NCBI RefSeq assembly: GCF_018320785.1
Contig: NW_024571696.1
Coordinates: 76,277 to 140,276 of the forward strand
Source of the DNA: Cheilinus undulatus
Taxonomy: Eukaryota > Chordata > Actinopteri > Labriformes > Labridae
Direction of reading: 5' to 3'
DNA length: 64,000 bases
Each line of letters begins with the position of its first letter. The stretch's first letter is position 1. Below the pieces are notes generated by a model. That model had not been told where the DNA came from. It was given only the letters and a program-made list of their open reading frames with translations, and did not search any database. Below, in pieces: positions 1 through 12,525 of the stretch. Made by a program: the position numbers and the translations under genes.

Positions 1-1830
1 ATGAGACACAGGGAGGAAAACTGAACATGAGACACAGGGAGGAAAACTAACATGAAACACAGGGAGGAAAACTGACATGAAACACAGGGAGGAAAACTAA
101 CATGAAACACAGGGAGGAAAACTGACATGAAACACAGGGAGGAAAACTGAACATGAAACACAGGGAGGAAAACTGAACATGAAACACAGGGAGGAAAACT
201 GAACATGAAACACAGGCAGGAAAACTAACATGAAACACAGGGAGGAAAACTAACATGAAACACAGGGAGGAAAACTAACATGAAACACAGGGAGGAAAAC
301 TAACATGAAACACAGGGAGGAAAACTGAACATGAGACACAGGGAGGAAAACTAACATGAGACACAGGGAGGAAAACTAACATGAAACACAGGGAGGAAAA
401 CTGAACATGAAACACAGGGAGGAAAACTGAACATGAAACACAGGGAGGAAAACTAACATGAGACACAGGGAGGAAAACTGACATGAAACACAGGGAGGAA
501 AACTGACATGAAACACAGGGAGGAAAACTGAACATGAAACACAGGCAGGAAAACTGAACATGAAACACAGGGAGGAAAACTGAACATGAAACACAGGGAG
601 GAAAACTGACATGAAACACAGGGAGGAAAACTGAACATGAAACACAGGGAGGAAAACTGACATGAAACACAGGGAGGAAAACTGAACATGAAACACAGGG
701 AGGAAAACTAACATGAAACACAGGGAGGAAAACTAACATGAAACACAGGGAGGAAAACTGAACATGAAACACAGGGAGGAAAACTAACATGAAACACAGG
801 GAGGAAAACTGAACATGAAACACAGGGAGGAAAACTAACATGAAACACAGGGAGGAAAACTAACATGAAACACAGGGAGGAAAACTGAACATGAAACACA
901 GGGAGGAAAACTGACATGAAACACAGGGAGGAAAACTGAACATGAGACACAGGGAGGAAAACTGAACATGAAACACAGGGAGGAAAACTGAACATGAGAC
1001 ACAGGGAGGAAAACTAACATGAAACACAGGGAGGAAAACTAACATGAAACACAGGGAGGAAAACTAACATGAAACACAGGGAGGAAAACTAACATGAAAC
1101 ACAGGGAGGAAAACTAACATGAAACACAGGGAGGAAAACTGAACATGAAACACAGGGAGGAAAACTAACATGAAACACAGGGAGGAAAACTGAACATGAA
1201 ACACAGGGAGGAAAACTAACATGAAACACAGGGAGGAAAACTGAACATGAAACACAGGGAGGAAAACTAACATGAAACACAGGGAGGAAAACTAACATGA
1301 AACACAGGCAGGAAAACTGAACATGAGACACAGGGAGGAAAACTGAACATGAGACACAGGGAGGAAAACTAACATGAAACACAGGGAGGAAAACTAACAT
1401 GAAACACAGGGAGGAAAACTGAACATGAAACACAGGGAGGAAAACTGAACATGAAACACAGGGAGGAAAACTAACATGAGACACAGGGAGGAAAACTGAA
1501 CATGAAACACAGGGAGGAAAACTGAACATGAAACACAGGGAGGAAAACTGAACATGAAACACAGGGAGGAAAACTGAACATGAAACACAGGGAGGAAAAC
1601 TAACATGAAACACAGGGAGGAAAACTGAACATGAAACACAGGGAGGAAAACTGACATGAAACACAGGGAGGAAAACTGAACATGAAACACAGGCAGGAAA
1701 ACTGAACATGAGACACAGGGAGGAAAACTGAACATGAGACACAGGGAGGAAAACTAACATGAAACACAGGGAGGAAAACTGAACATGAAACACAGGGAGG
1801 AAAACTGAACATGAAACACAGGGAGTAACT
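1..1830. repeat. 25/26-bp minisatellite array
   Basis: Head-to-tail copies of a unit that begins CATGAAACACAGGGAGG and ends GAAAACT followed by A, GA or GAA, so unit length alternates between 25 and 26 bp. Occasional variants are GAGACAC for GAAACAC and GGCAGG for GGGAGG. The array starts before the window and decays from about 1825, where GGGAGTAACT replaces the usual GGGAGGAAAACT. The long minus-strand open frames rich in FLPVFHV and CVSC arise from the repeat and are not genes. Confidence 0.97.
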
Positions 1831-2462
1831 AAACATGAACTTGAACTAACATAAGGCACAAAATACACAGAAACACAAGGACTACAAGAAACACCTAAGA
1901 ACTAAACACCAGAAACATACAAACTAGAAAACCTAAGAACAATGTAAAACTAAAAACATGGAAATCACAGAACAAGGAAAATATGAGGGATCAAAACTAA
2001 ACAGAGGAAATACACTAGAAAACTCATAAGCTAACAAATCAGAACCTGGATCATGACAGTTTTCCTCATTGTTGTCATTATTGATCTGATGGACACACAA
2101 CGCTTTAACAGTTGGAATAAAATACAACAACTTTTCTGATATGGCCGCTCTAGTTCACGGTCTGCTGCTTTGGCATTCATAACCATCATTTTTTCATTGT
2201 TGTGCTTGAGCTGCTACTATCTCTGTGCAGTTTACAGTTTATAAGGCCGCATTCATTTTAGTAGTTTTGGTCTGATTAGACTATCCTGAAAGGTCCGAGT
2301 AAGTCTTCCTCTGTCCTTTTGTTTTTAGTTTGATGAAGGTCCAGTGTCTCATTAACTATTCTCAAAATGCCAGCGTTATAATCCTAAAACAAAATAACCA
2401 TCAACCTGTCTGTTTTCTCTGGTTAATGTTCTTGAGTAGTTTCTAATGTTTCTTCTCTGCAG
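1831..2462. other. Non-coding flank, A-rich then unique
   Basis: About 230 bp of A-rich, CA/AAC-heavy sequence that looks like worn-down interspersed repeat, then AT-rich single-copy sequence. I see no gene here. Confidence 0.5.
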
Positions 2463-4216
2463 TGTGCTCACAGCCACTGAACATCAAGAACAGAAGACAG
2501 GTGAGACATGACTGCATGTTAAAAATATTCTTTGGTAAGTGTTGATTTTTGAGTATATCCTCTGCTTCAGTTTGAAGTAACATGCTTTACACCTCTAACA
2601 GAATTATTATCTCATTTATAGATAAGCCAAGGTTGCTGTGGTGTATTTGTCAATATTGACTCAAGATTTTCTGATGCATGTTACATGAGGATTCAGCTAT
2701 GGGGCGACAGGCATTTGATATGACCAGATTTTCAACAAACTCAAAATACAACCCAAAGCATTTTTTTCTAATTGGAAAAAAAAAACATTTTGGGGACTAG
2801 AACTGTTCTTCATTTGTATTTCATTAGCAGCAGTGCTGTCAGTTTAATTTGGCTAATTTAAAGCAGTGAAATATTAGCGCAGAAGCTACAGGACATCTAC
2901 TGCTTTTTGGAATACAAAAAAATCAAACATCTGTTTGGTCCAAAAAGCTATCATGCATCCCGTCATCTATGCACTCATACGTTTTTTTCCCTCCTCTATA
3001 GGATAACGAATGTTGAAATGCAAGGACTGCATATCAGATCGCTTTACAATGTTTCTACGTCTAATTTCAGGTAGATGCAGAGTTCATGTGACTCACCTTC
3101 AACCCACTGCAATCAAAGTTCATGTCCCTGGACCATTTCTCAGACAAACTGATTCAGATCCTCAGCATCAGAGGAGGCGTTAAGGGGAAAAGGATCAAGA
3201 AGGTCCTGGCAACCACCCAGGCGGTCAGTAGAAGCCCATGGAGCATCCTCTTCACTGTATGGTGGTGGCCACTTTCAGATTCTGATGTATATTTGTTAAC
3301 TTGTTTTAGAAAGGGAGTGTGATCCTGATCATCTACCTCAGAGAAGATCCAGACTCTTTCCTCAGAGAATATCTGGTAAGTTTGACATGTGTTTGGTGTC
3401 ACACTGAACTGTTTACTCCAGTCATAATGTTTCTGTAATCACACAGAAAGATTGTGTTTTGTGCTTTAGATATTAGAGACAGTCCACAAAAGTATTTTCT
3501 AACACAAAGAAGTTGTTATAGCTTACAAACGTTTAAAAAATGCTGGCTGTATACTCCAGTGATCTTGTTTTTACAATTGTGACACTTAGAAGTTAGAAAA
3601 CTCATGTGTTTCTGATGTTATAGATATTAACGTTATTTCAGACATACTGAAGCTTGTTTTAATTTAATTTGAGTTCATATAATGACTATTAACACAGTCT
3701 TCATAAAAGATCATAAACCTCACTGATTTGCTTGATCTGACAAACTTCATTCTTCTGCTTTACAATTCTGAGAACAGTTTACTATCTTGTCATTTTTTGT
3801 GACCAATCAATGTTTTCATGCATACATTAGAAATAACCAGCGCTGGTTTAATTTATGATCATATAATAACCATGTGATTTGGTAACTATTTGCTTTGGTC
3901 TCCTTCAGCTGATGACCTGAGCAACAAGCCTACCTTTCTAAACTCTAGCTGATGATATCAAAATGGTTCCTGATGTTTCTGCTTTCAAGGTTCTGTTTGA
4001 GGCATTTAGTATTTTACTTATTTTGAGTGTTCTGTTTGTGTTTTTGATCAGGACTCCACCACTGAGAATGCCGGGCATTTACATAACCTGAAGAGTTTGG
4101 TATGAGGAGCCAGGGACGTGAGAACTGTGATTGAAGGCGCCAGAGTCTCCAGTCAAGCAGGCCGTGTCATCGTGGTCTTCATCATGATGTTTGTGCTCAT
4201 TTATGGACACAAGTAA
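2463..4216 (+). pseudogene. Exon-like remnants of an unrecognised gene
   Basis: Several segments look like exons with usable splice signals: 2463-2500 (after CTGCAG, before GTGAG), 3071 to about 3224 (after TTTCAG), 3310-3375 (after TTTTAG, before GTAAG) and 4052-4216 (after GATCAG). Exons two and three join in phase 0 and read VLATTQA then KGSVILIIYLREDPDSFLRE. The last exon reads DSTTENAGHLHNLKSLV, then a TGA at 4103-4105, then continues in the same frame to a hydrophobic tail (RVIVVFIMMFVLIYGHK) and TAA at 4214-4216, suggesting a C-terminal membrane anchor. The second exon also has a TGA ahead of its good frame. I do not recognise the family. A decayed gene copy is the simplest reading; a live gene with other splicing is possible. 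Confidence 0.35.
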
Positions 4217-5597
4217 CACACTTATGAATAGTTTTAATCATGGAAAAGCTAACTAGTGTTCATGTGGAAATGTTTACATGTATTGACCTCATTCAAGATT
4301 TTACTATTTTATGTCAATGTTTAAAAGGCATCAAAAGTTGCTCTTTGAAATCTTTTGCAAGATTTTAGCATGTTAAAACAGGACAGTCTTCATTTCTCAG
4401 TTTTGTCAAATGTTTAATGGTTTTGTCCAGAGTTTTATAGCTGATAATTGTTGAATTTCTTTAAAGTGTTTATTATTACTGGTTTTTATGCCATTTATGA
4501 ACACAGTAGTAAATGCTTTTTCACCATTAATATCATGTTTAATATTCTGATATTTTATAAATGAAGGACTCACTATCTATAAACCAAAAACTACATCAGT
4601 TGTAAACTACTTATTAAGGAGTTTTCAAAGTACCAGGAAATAAAGAGCAGACCATTAAGATGTTTATTCCTCACTGATGATAATACAGATGTGTGCTTGT
4701 AGATGTTTAGAAAGCCTTATTTCCCCTTATTAGGGTGTTGAGAAAGCTTATAGTAGTTGTCAGTAAAATCTTTTGGTGAACTGATGCGTGAGGACTATTT
4801 ATGCTTTAAAAAGCAGTTATTATTATTATATTTAAAGCCCAGCAGCACCTTAACACTAAAGTCTCTACTGAGTTCATAAATAGTGTTAAAACAGTATTCA
4901 TTTAGGAAAAACGCTTTACAAATGATGAAGTTAGTATCATTTTAAGTATTTATTTTAAGTTTCTCTTGTTCTAATGGAATATCTATCAGATTTTTTGGCA
5001 TTTTTTGTTGTTGTTTTCTGAAAACAGGAGATGGATGTGTGCAGTAGTAGTATGGTCATTTCAATTAAAATAACAAAACAAAACAAGTTTTGTGTTATGT
5101 GCCTCAGTGGGGGAGGGACTGGATGAAAGAAGGATAGGAATTAAGAATTACATTAGTTTGAGTTGGATTAATAAGAATAATGAAATCCAAGTAACTTTTA
5201 TTTTGGCAATAATCAATAACAAATTATAGGACTGACTCAGTTTAATTGAGTTAGATGAATGTAAATGAATTTCACTCATTTAATGAAAAGATTTTATTTT
5301 GGCTTTTACCAATAAATATAAGTTGGACTAAATTAAGTTACATTTCATAGAAGTTTTGAATTTGAGTTGGGGCTACCTTTATTTATTGGAGAGAAAACCT
5401 GAAGTCCAATGAGTCATTTTTATGAGTTAGGCTCTGAAATAAGCAGTCTCAGTAGGGTCCTCACACCCTCGGTGCATGGGCCCTCATAAAGAGTCCCCTC
5501 AGTCTCAACAACCGGTGATTAGGTTTAGGGACAATGACTTTTTCACACAGGACTAGGTAGGTTTGGGTGGATTTACCCTTAATAAATGAGTCAGGTT
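4217..5597. other. AT-rich non-coding
   Basis: AT-rich sequence without long open frames, RNA genes or clear repeats. It ends at the upstream target-site duplication (5582-5597) of the adjacent SINE. Confidence 0.5.
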
Positions 5598-5789
5598 GGG
5601 AGTGCAGATGGTCGAGTGGTTTAAGGGGCTTCCCACGTACGTGGGCGGCCCGCGTCCGAATCCGGCCTGTGGCCCTTTACTGCATGTCTCTCCCCACTCT
5701 CTTCCCTGTTTCCAAGTCTATCCACTGTCCTTCCTCTATCAAATAAAGGCATGAAAAGGCCCAAAAATAAATCTTGAAAAAAAAAAAAA
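5598..5789 (+). mobile_element. tRNA-derived SINE
   Basis: The 5' part carries a Pol III A-box-like stretch (GGTCGAGTGGTTTAAGG) and a B-box-like GTCCGAATCC, the layout of a tRNA-derived head. A body with the C/T-rich TCTCCCCACTCTCTTCCC follows, then an A-rich 3' end. The insert is bracketed by 16-bp target-site duplications, ATAAATGAGTCAGGTT at 5582-5597 and ATAAATGAGCCAGGTT at 5790-5805, differing at one base. This is a complete SINE copied by LINE machinery; the family name is not assigned here. Confidence 0.9.
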
Positions 5790-6647
5790 ATAAATGAGCC
5801 AGGTTATCTTTAACTCTAATACTTACATCCGTTTGGGAAGTTGATGATGCATTTTCACAGGACATATACCAGCAATCTTTTAAGTACGTTTAGTCATGAA
5901 TGTGAAGACGTTGATGATGTCTGTTTTATTGAACCTAACGCTGTATAATGTAATGGTAGTGATGGCAGTAATGGTGATAAGTAGTAATGGTAAAAGTAAT
6001 GGTAGTAATGGAATCCTTCACAGTTCTGCTCCCTACCTGTACCACACATATTCTTGGGCCAAAGAATGCGTTGGCCTTTGACCACAGCTTCTATGAGATG
6101 CTATTGGCGGGTGGCCTCGAGATTCTCCCCTGTACCTCTCAGATGGTCAATGGTCTGTTTGGATGCATCTGTGGGATGGCCTCCAGCAGCAAAGAGGTGA
6201 GACCTGAGCTGACCTAAGGGTCTGGGTCTTTCTGTCATCACCATCTAGTTTTTTTAAGTCTTTGAGCCAGAAGTCAACTTTCATAAGCATGATATTATTG
6301 TGCTGTAATGGAAGCAGTTTACCAGTCCAGATTTCATCTTCCCTTGCTGTGTCATTAAAACCTCTGTCTGTGTGTTTTGACTCGCCATGAAAGCAACCAG
6401 CACTGCCACCGCCACCAATCATCATCATTTTCACGACAGCAGTTCAACATTAGGACTATAACAGTTTATGATTTATAGAGTTTTTTTGGCCAGAATTATC
6501 ATTGTTTGTGGAAAACTTTCTTATGGAATGACTCAAATAATAATATTTGTGACAGGGCATTTGAGGAAAAAAAAGGTTTATAATAAACTACCAACAGGAA
6601 ATTGGTCCTTTTAGTTCATCTTGCTATCATTATTAAAGCACATTAAG
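5790..6647. other. Non-coding with one exon-like block
   Basis: Mostly AT-rich. A short GTAATGG-type triplet run lies near 5945-6010. The block ending at 6196 (AAAGAG before GTGAG) translates as ALAFDHSFYEMLLAGGLE and onward with no stop, which could be an exon of the same unknown gene as 2463-4216. No homologue comes to mind, so it is not called as a CDS. Confidence 0.25.
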
Positions 6648-6900
6648 GCCGGCCACACACTACAGGATTTTAAGCCCAATTTTAGCAAAAATTTTCCTTC
6701 CCCGACGATCGTGGGGGTGTATACTGACTGAAGCCACGTCACAAATGATTATTTGTCTGAGTAGTCTGCATGTGTGTGGTGTCAACACGATTCATTTACT
6801 GCTCCAAATCACGTCGTAGCCTCCCAGATGTTTGTAAATATCAAACATGTTTGATATTTACGATTCTAGGTTGTAGTGCTGCTGACGGAGTACTCACAAA
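6648..6900. mobile_element. Decayed MITE-like repeat
   Basis: The start GGCCACACACTACAGGATTT, followed by an internal CCCCGACGATCGTGGGGGTG inverted motif, resembles a common short non-autonomous fish DNA transposon. No intact terminal inverted repeats or target-site duplication could be fixed, so limits are approximate. A perfect palindrome sits inside (separate entry). The block at 56555-57120 shares its style of terminus and the CATGTTTGATATTT word. Confidence 0.4.
6834..6861. repeat. Perfect 28-bp palindrome
   Basis: The 14-base arm GTAAATATCAAACA is followed directly by TGTTTGATATTTAC, its exact reverse complement, with no spacer. Symmetry stops at both next bases. Confidence 0.9.
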
Positions 6901-7261
6901 AACCAATGACAGCGAGCACACCAAGTAGTGTCACCAGATGAATTATACGTACTTTCACCGCTCACAACCAAAAACACAAGTGTACCTTAATTCCAGCCTT
7001 TCTTTCCCCTGTTTTTTGATTGTTGCTGCACCGGTAACACACACCAGGACAGCCGGTTGTGAAGAGACAGCAAGACGGTATCGACAGACATCTGTGTTTT
7101 GTTTTTCTTTCCTGAAGTCACGTGATCATGCGAGGTCGTAGGCAGGTCGGCAGGTGTGTGGTCTCCAGTGATCTGACAGTCTGGCTGAGTCATCTGGTAT
7201 GTGCGTTCAGAGGACTGAAGATGAAAAATCTTTGGAAATTGGGCTGAAGTCTGTGGTCTCA

Positions 7262-9640
7262 AATGGTTTTCTGACTTTGATCTTATAATTCTGACTTTGA
7301 TCTGATAATTCTGACTTTTACCTGATACTTCTGACAAAGATGTGATTATTCTGACATTGATCTCAGAATTCTGACTTTGATCTCAGAATTCTGACTTTGA
7401 TCTGATCATTCTGACATTAATCTGATGATTCTGACTTTGATCTGGTAATTCTGACATATATCTGATGATTCTGACTTTGATCTGGTAATTCTGACATATA
7501 TCTGATGATTCTGACTTTGATCTGGTAATTCTGACATATATCTGATGATTCTGACTTTGATCTGATAATTCTGACATATATCTGATGATTCTGACTTTGA
7601 TCTGGTAATTCTGACATATATCTGATGATTCTGACTTTGATCTGGTAATTCTGACATATATCTGATGATTCTGACTTTGATCTGGTAATTCTGACATATA
7701 TCTGATGACTCTGACTTTGATCTGGTAATTCTGACATATATCTGATGATTCTGACTTTGATCTGATAATTCTGACATATATCTGATGATTCTGACTTTGA
7801 TCTGGTAATTCTGACATATATCTGATGATTCTGACTTTGATCTGGTAATTCTGACATATATCTGATGATTCTGACTTTGATCTGGTAATTCTGACATATA
7901 TCTGATGATTCTGACTTTGATCTGGTAATTCTGACATATATCTGATGATTCTGACTTTGATCTGGTAATTCTGACATATATCTGATGATTCTGACTTTGA
8001 TCTGGTAATTATGACATATATCTGATGATTCTGACTTTGATCTGATCATTCTGACATATATCTGATGATTCTGACTTTGATCTGATCATTCTGACATTAA
8101 TCTGATGACTCTGACTTTGATCTGATCATTCTGACATTAATCTGATGACTCTGACTTTGATCTGATCATTCTGACATTAATCTGATGAATCTGACTTTGA
8201 TCTGGTAATTCTGACATATATCTGATGATTCTGACTTTGATCTGGTAATTCTGACATATATCTGATGATTCTGACTTTGATCTGGTAATTCTGACATATA
8301 TCTGATGATTCTGACTTTGATCTGGTAATTATGACATATATCTGATGATTCTGACTTTGATCTGGTAATTATGACATATATCTGATGATTCTGACTTTGA
8401 TCTGGTAATTATGACATATATCTGATGATTCTGACTTTGATCTGGTAATTCTGACATTGATCTGGTAATTCTGACATTGATCTGATAATTCTGACATTGA
8501 TCTGATAATTCTGACTTTTACCTGATACTTCTGACAAAGATCTGATTATTCTGACATTGATCTCAGATTTCTGACTTTGATCTGGTAATTCTGACATATA
8601 TCTGATGATTCTGACTTTGATCTGGTAATTCTGACATATATCTGATGATTCTGACTTTGATCTGGTAATTCTGACATATATCTGATGATTCTGACTTTGA
8701 TCTGGTAATTCTGACATATATCTGATGATTCTGACTTTGATCTGGTAATTATGACATATATCTGATGATTCAGACTTTGATCTGATAATTCTGACATATA
8801 TCTGATGATTCAGACTTTGATCTGGTAATTCTGACATATATCTGATGATTCTGACTTTGATCTGGTAATTATGACATATATCTGATGATTCTGACTTTGA
8901 TCTGGTAATTCTGACATATATCTGATGATTCTGACTTTGATCTGGTAATTCTGACATATATCTGATGATTCAGACTTTGATCTGATAATTCTGACATATA
9001 TCTGATGATTCTGACTTTGATCTGGTAATTCTGACATTGATCTGGTAATTCTGACATTGATCTGGTAATTCTGACATTGATCTGATGATTCTGACTTTGA
9101 TCTGGTAATTCTGACATATATCTGATGATTCTGACTTTGATCTGGTAATTCTGACATATATCTGATGATTCTGACTTTGATCTGGTAATTCTGACATATA
9201 TCTGATGATTCTGACTTTGATCTGGTAATTCTGACATATATCTGATGATTCTGACTTTGATCTGGTAATTATGACATTGATCTGATAATCCTGACATTGA
9301 TCTGATAATTCTGACTTTGATCTGGTAATTACGACATTGATCTGATAATCCTGACATTGATCTGATAATTCTGACTTTGATCTGATAATTCTGACTTTGA
9401 TCTGGTAATTCTGACATTGATCTGATAATTCTGACTTTGATCTGATAATTCTGACTTTGATCTGATAATTCTGACATTGATCTGATAATTCTGACTTTGA
9501 TCTGGTAATTATGACATTGATCTGATAATCCTGACATTGATCTGATAATTCTGACTTTGATCTGATAGTTCTGATTTGATCTTAGGATTCTGACTTTGAT
9601 CTCAGGGTTCTTATCTTTATCTGAGAGTTCTAACAAACTA
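7262..9640. repeat. 20-bp minisatellite with 40-bp dimer structure
   Basis: The basic unit is 20 bp (TCTGATAATTCTGACTTTGA type). Over most of the array it alternates between two subtypes, TCTGATGATTCTGACTTTGA and TCTGGTAATTCTGACATATA, giving a 40-bp higher-order unit. Register is kept without a single-base slip from about 7281 to 9565. Near both ends the dimer breaks down to monomers. Long minus-strand open frames (SELPDQSQNHQIYVRITRSK) come from the repeat; 60 bp is the common multiple of unit and codon. Confidence 0.97.
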
Positions 9641-9954
9641 TGAATAAATTAAAATGCACCTAAAATGTGAGCAACATGTGACATAAAAATTTGATATGTG
9701 GTATAAATATGTCAGTTCTTTAAGCTCTTATTCTAAACAACTATTTTCTGATGCCACACTTGCAGTCAAGCCATCTTCTTCAGTGTTATTTACTCCTCAT
9801 TTTGAGCCAAAATGGCGTCCACATAGGCGCGGTGATCCTCTTTTTCAAGTCGACAAGTACTTACTAATTAAAATGTCGACGGTCTTTTGCTTTTGGGTTA
9901 GTTCATTAAAAGAAACGGGAAATATTGGGGCATGAAACGCAATCCCAACGAAAG
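9641..9954. other. Unique non-coding spacer
   Basis: Single-copy sequence between the minisatellite and the tRNA gene. Nothing recognised. Confidence 0.5.
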
Positions 9955-9959
9955 AAAAA
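9955..9959 (-). terminator. Pol III terminator of tRNA-Trp
   Basis: A run of five T on the minus strand, six bases past the 3' end of the tRNA, is the standard RNA polymerase III stop signal. Confidence 0.8.
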
Positions 9960-9965
9960 TAGTGC

Positions 9966-10037
9966 TGACCCCGACGTGATTTGAACACGCAACCTTCTGA
10001 TCTGGAGTCAGACGCGCTACCGTTGCGCCACGAGGTC
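9966..10037 (-). tRNA. tRNA-Trp (CCA anticodon)
   Basis: The minus strand gives a 72-nt cloverleaf beginning GACCTCGTGGCGC and ending CGTCGGGGTCA, with discriminator A. The acceptor stem GACCTCG/CGGGGTC pairs over seven positions including one T-G. The anticodon arm is TCTGA-CTCCAGA-TCAGA with anticodon CCA, hence tryptophan. A box (TGGCGCAACGG) and B box (GTTCAAATC) are intact and there is no intron. The sequence matches my memory of the conserved vertebrate cytosolic tRNA-Trp apart from the first acceptor-stem bases. A Pol III terminator follows. It is very likely functional and stands alone, between two minisatellites. Confidence 0.97.
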
Positions 10038-11663
10038 CTTGTAGATTCCCAGTGACATGTTCTGTATATAAAGGAGAGATTGACTATTCTTCTGGTTTCT
10101 ATGTGAATTCTCTTTATTCTCTTTATAATTCTATTTTATCCCATTAACAAACGAATTACTTTAACAGAGCCTCGGGAAGAGTCTCGCTTTCGATCAGTCA
10201 CATATTATAGCGCTAAAAGTTTAAATTTAGGGTAATTACGGTAAGAACTCTTAGCCGGTTTTATTGCAGCGCAGAGAGAAATCTCTCTTCCTCTTGTTTT
10301 TTATAGCCGCTGTTTTCTAGACCTTCTAAAATCATCGAAGCCTCCATAAACATTAATTTTCACTAGAATTCAAAGCAGAACTGATTTTTTATGGATATCA
10401 ACTGAAAGGTACAGAGAGCACTTGTAGGCCTGCAATATTTTATTTATTTTCATTTGTAAAAATTTAATTCATCCATTTTTAAAAACATTAACCAGACGTA
10501 AATATCTTTTTCGTAACCCATTTAAACCCTGAAATATTAAAACAAATACCAAAGCCATCAAAGCATCATTTATTTCCCTTTGGTCCACACCTTGAGTATG
10601 AAAGTGGTCATTACGGTAGGACCGTTTCCTTCTTCAGCCGCAAGAGGGCGCCCGTCTACACCAAACGATGCTCCACCTCCGTCTGTATTTCTCAGTCATG
10701 TTTATTTATGCTGTCTTATTTTTAGTTTCAGCCAATGGACTTTTACTTTAAAATAAGGAATCCAAAATTATAAAATAAACTTTGTCAAGACGTAACACAT
10801 CATATTAAACTGAGAAATAAAACAAACAAACAAACAAAAATAGTTTTTCTTGATTTCAAAATAGAAAAAAAAATGTTTAAATTAAAAAAAAAATAACTGA
10901 CTGCTTTTGTGTTCTTAGATAAATAGAAGCTCAAAGAACAGAACACTGCTGATATGACATTCTATTTCTCCTGCAGGGGTTGGAGAAAAATGCTACATCA
11001 TCACTTTTCCCTTCTTTGGTCTTGCTTTTTTAACAGAACACAAAAACAGTTAGATGGGAAAAACGGGTTTAATTCTTTTATCTTCTAATATTTTTAGAAA
11101 ACAAAGACCATGAAACAAGAAACTGTTTGTTTTCCTTTTTTTTTTTTCCATGAAAAGGTTTTCCATGTTCTGTTTTCCAATTTCAAACAGTAATTGGAAA
11201 ACAGCTTTCTTAAAATTAAATCTAAAAAAATTAAATCAATCAGTTTATTCATCAAATGAAAATACCAAAACAATCCCTCATGAAAATACATTAAAAAATC
11301 CCTGGAGGCAAGGTGGTTATACAATTTAAAAAAAAACAAACACAGATTATACACAATTACACACATAATTCCCTCAGCATTCCCTCTATCACGTCAAGAC
11401 TCTAAAATACCTGAAACATACTCTGAAGATCCTGAATCTACCAATCAAGGCCACCTGTAAGGGGGGGCAAAGGGCCCAGCCACTCTGGGGGCCCCTGTGG
11501 GCCAGAAAAACCTTGGTCCAGTTTAGCTGTGAAAAGAATGCTATTTTATCCTGAATAATAACTATTCTTTTCAAAGCAACACAAATGACATTTATTTAAT
11601 CATTTACTTTATATTACTATATATTACTTTATTCATTCTGCAGTGTGATACAGCCTTTAAAAC
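10038..11663. other. Non-coding, nothing recognised
   Basis: AT-rich sequence with poly-A/T tracts. Short open frames on the minus strand at 11094-11366 and 11389-11574 have no recognisable content. A GC-rich patch near 11460-11510 may be repeat-derived. Confidence 0.5.
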
Positions 11664-12525
11664 ACGTAAACCATCAGGAAAGTAATGTTAGACACTGTAG
11701 CTAATGTTAACAACAGGAAAGTAATGTTAGACTTTGTAGCTAATGTTAACAAACAACAGGAAAGTAATGTTAGACACTGTAGCTAATGTTAACAACAGGA
11801 AAGTAATGTTAGACTTTGTAGCTAATGTTAACAAACAACAGGAAAGTAATGTTAGACACTGTAGCTAATGTTAACTACAGGAAAGTAATGTTAGACTTTG
11901 TAGCTAATGTTAACAAACAACAGGAAAGTAATGTTAGACACTGTAGCTAATGTTAACAAACAACAGGAACGTAATGTTAGACTTTGTAGCTAATGTTAAC
12001 AAACAACAGGAAAGTAATGTTAGACACTGTAGCTAATGTTAACAAACAACAGGAACGTAATGTTAGACACTGTAGCTAATGTTAACAAACAACAGGAAAG
12101 TAATGTTAGACTTTGTAGCTAATGTAAACAAACAACAGGAAAGTAATGTTGGACGTTGTAGCTAATGTTAACAAACAACAGGAAAGTAATGTTAGACACT
12201 GTAGCTAATGTTAACTACAGGAAAGAAATGTTAGACTTTGTAGCTAATGTTAACAAACAACAGGAACGTAATGTTAGACACTGTAGCTAATGTTAACAAA
12301 CAACAGGAAAGTAATGTTAGACGCTGTAGCTAATGTTAACAAACAACAGGGAAGTAATGTTAGACACTGTAGCTAATGTTAACAAACAACAGGAAAGTAA
12401 TGTTAAATGTTGTAGCTAATGTTAACAACAGGAAAATAATGTTAGACTTTGTAGCTAATGTTAACAAACAACAGGAAAGTAATGTTAGACACTGTAGCTA
12501 ATGTTAACAAACAACAGGATGTCAG
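11664..12525. repeat. 43-bp minisatellite
   Basis: Roughly twenty copies of a unit containing AGGAAAGTAATGTTAGAC, CTGTAGCTAATGTTAAC and a variable AAACAAC joint. Full units are about 43 bp; shorter ones lack part of the joint (GTTAACAACAGG or GTTAACTACAGG). Each unit carries a GTTAAC palindrome. GACACTG and GACTTTG subtypes alternate in places. Confidence 0.95.

Noticed and set aside
1..1868. Cys-rich proteins up to 259 residues on the minus strand
   Set aside because: All overlapping frames are open because of the repeat; there is no start context, splice site or residue pattern beyond the unit.
5601..5680. A functional tRNA gene on the plus strand
   Set aside because: A and B boxes are present but the acceptor stem and cloverleaf are not; it is the head of a SINE.
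7383..9636. Proteins of 180-255 residues with SELPDQSQNHQIYVRI repeats
   Set aside because: They arise from the 20-bp unit in several frames at once; the arrays stay open in all of them.
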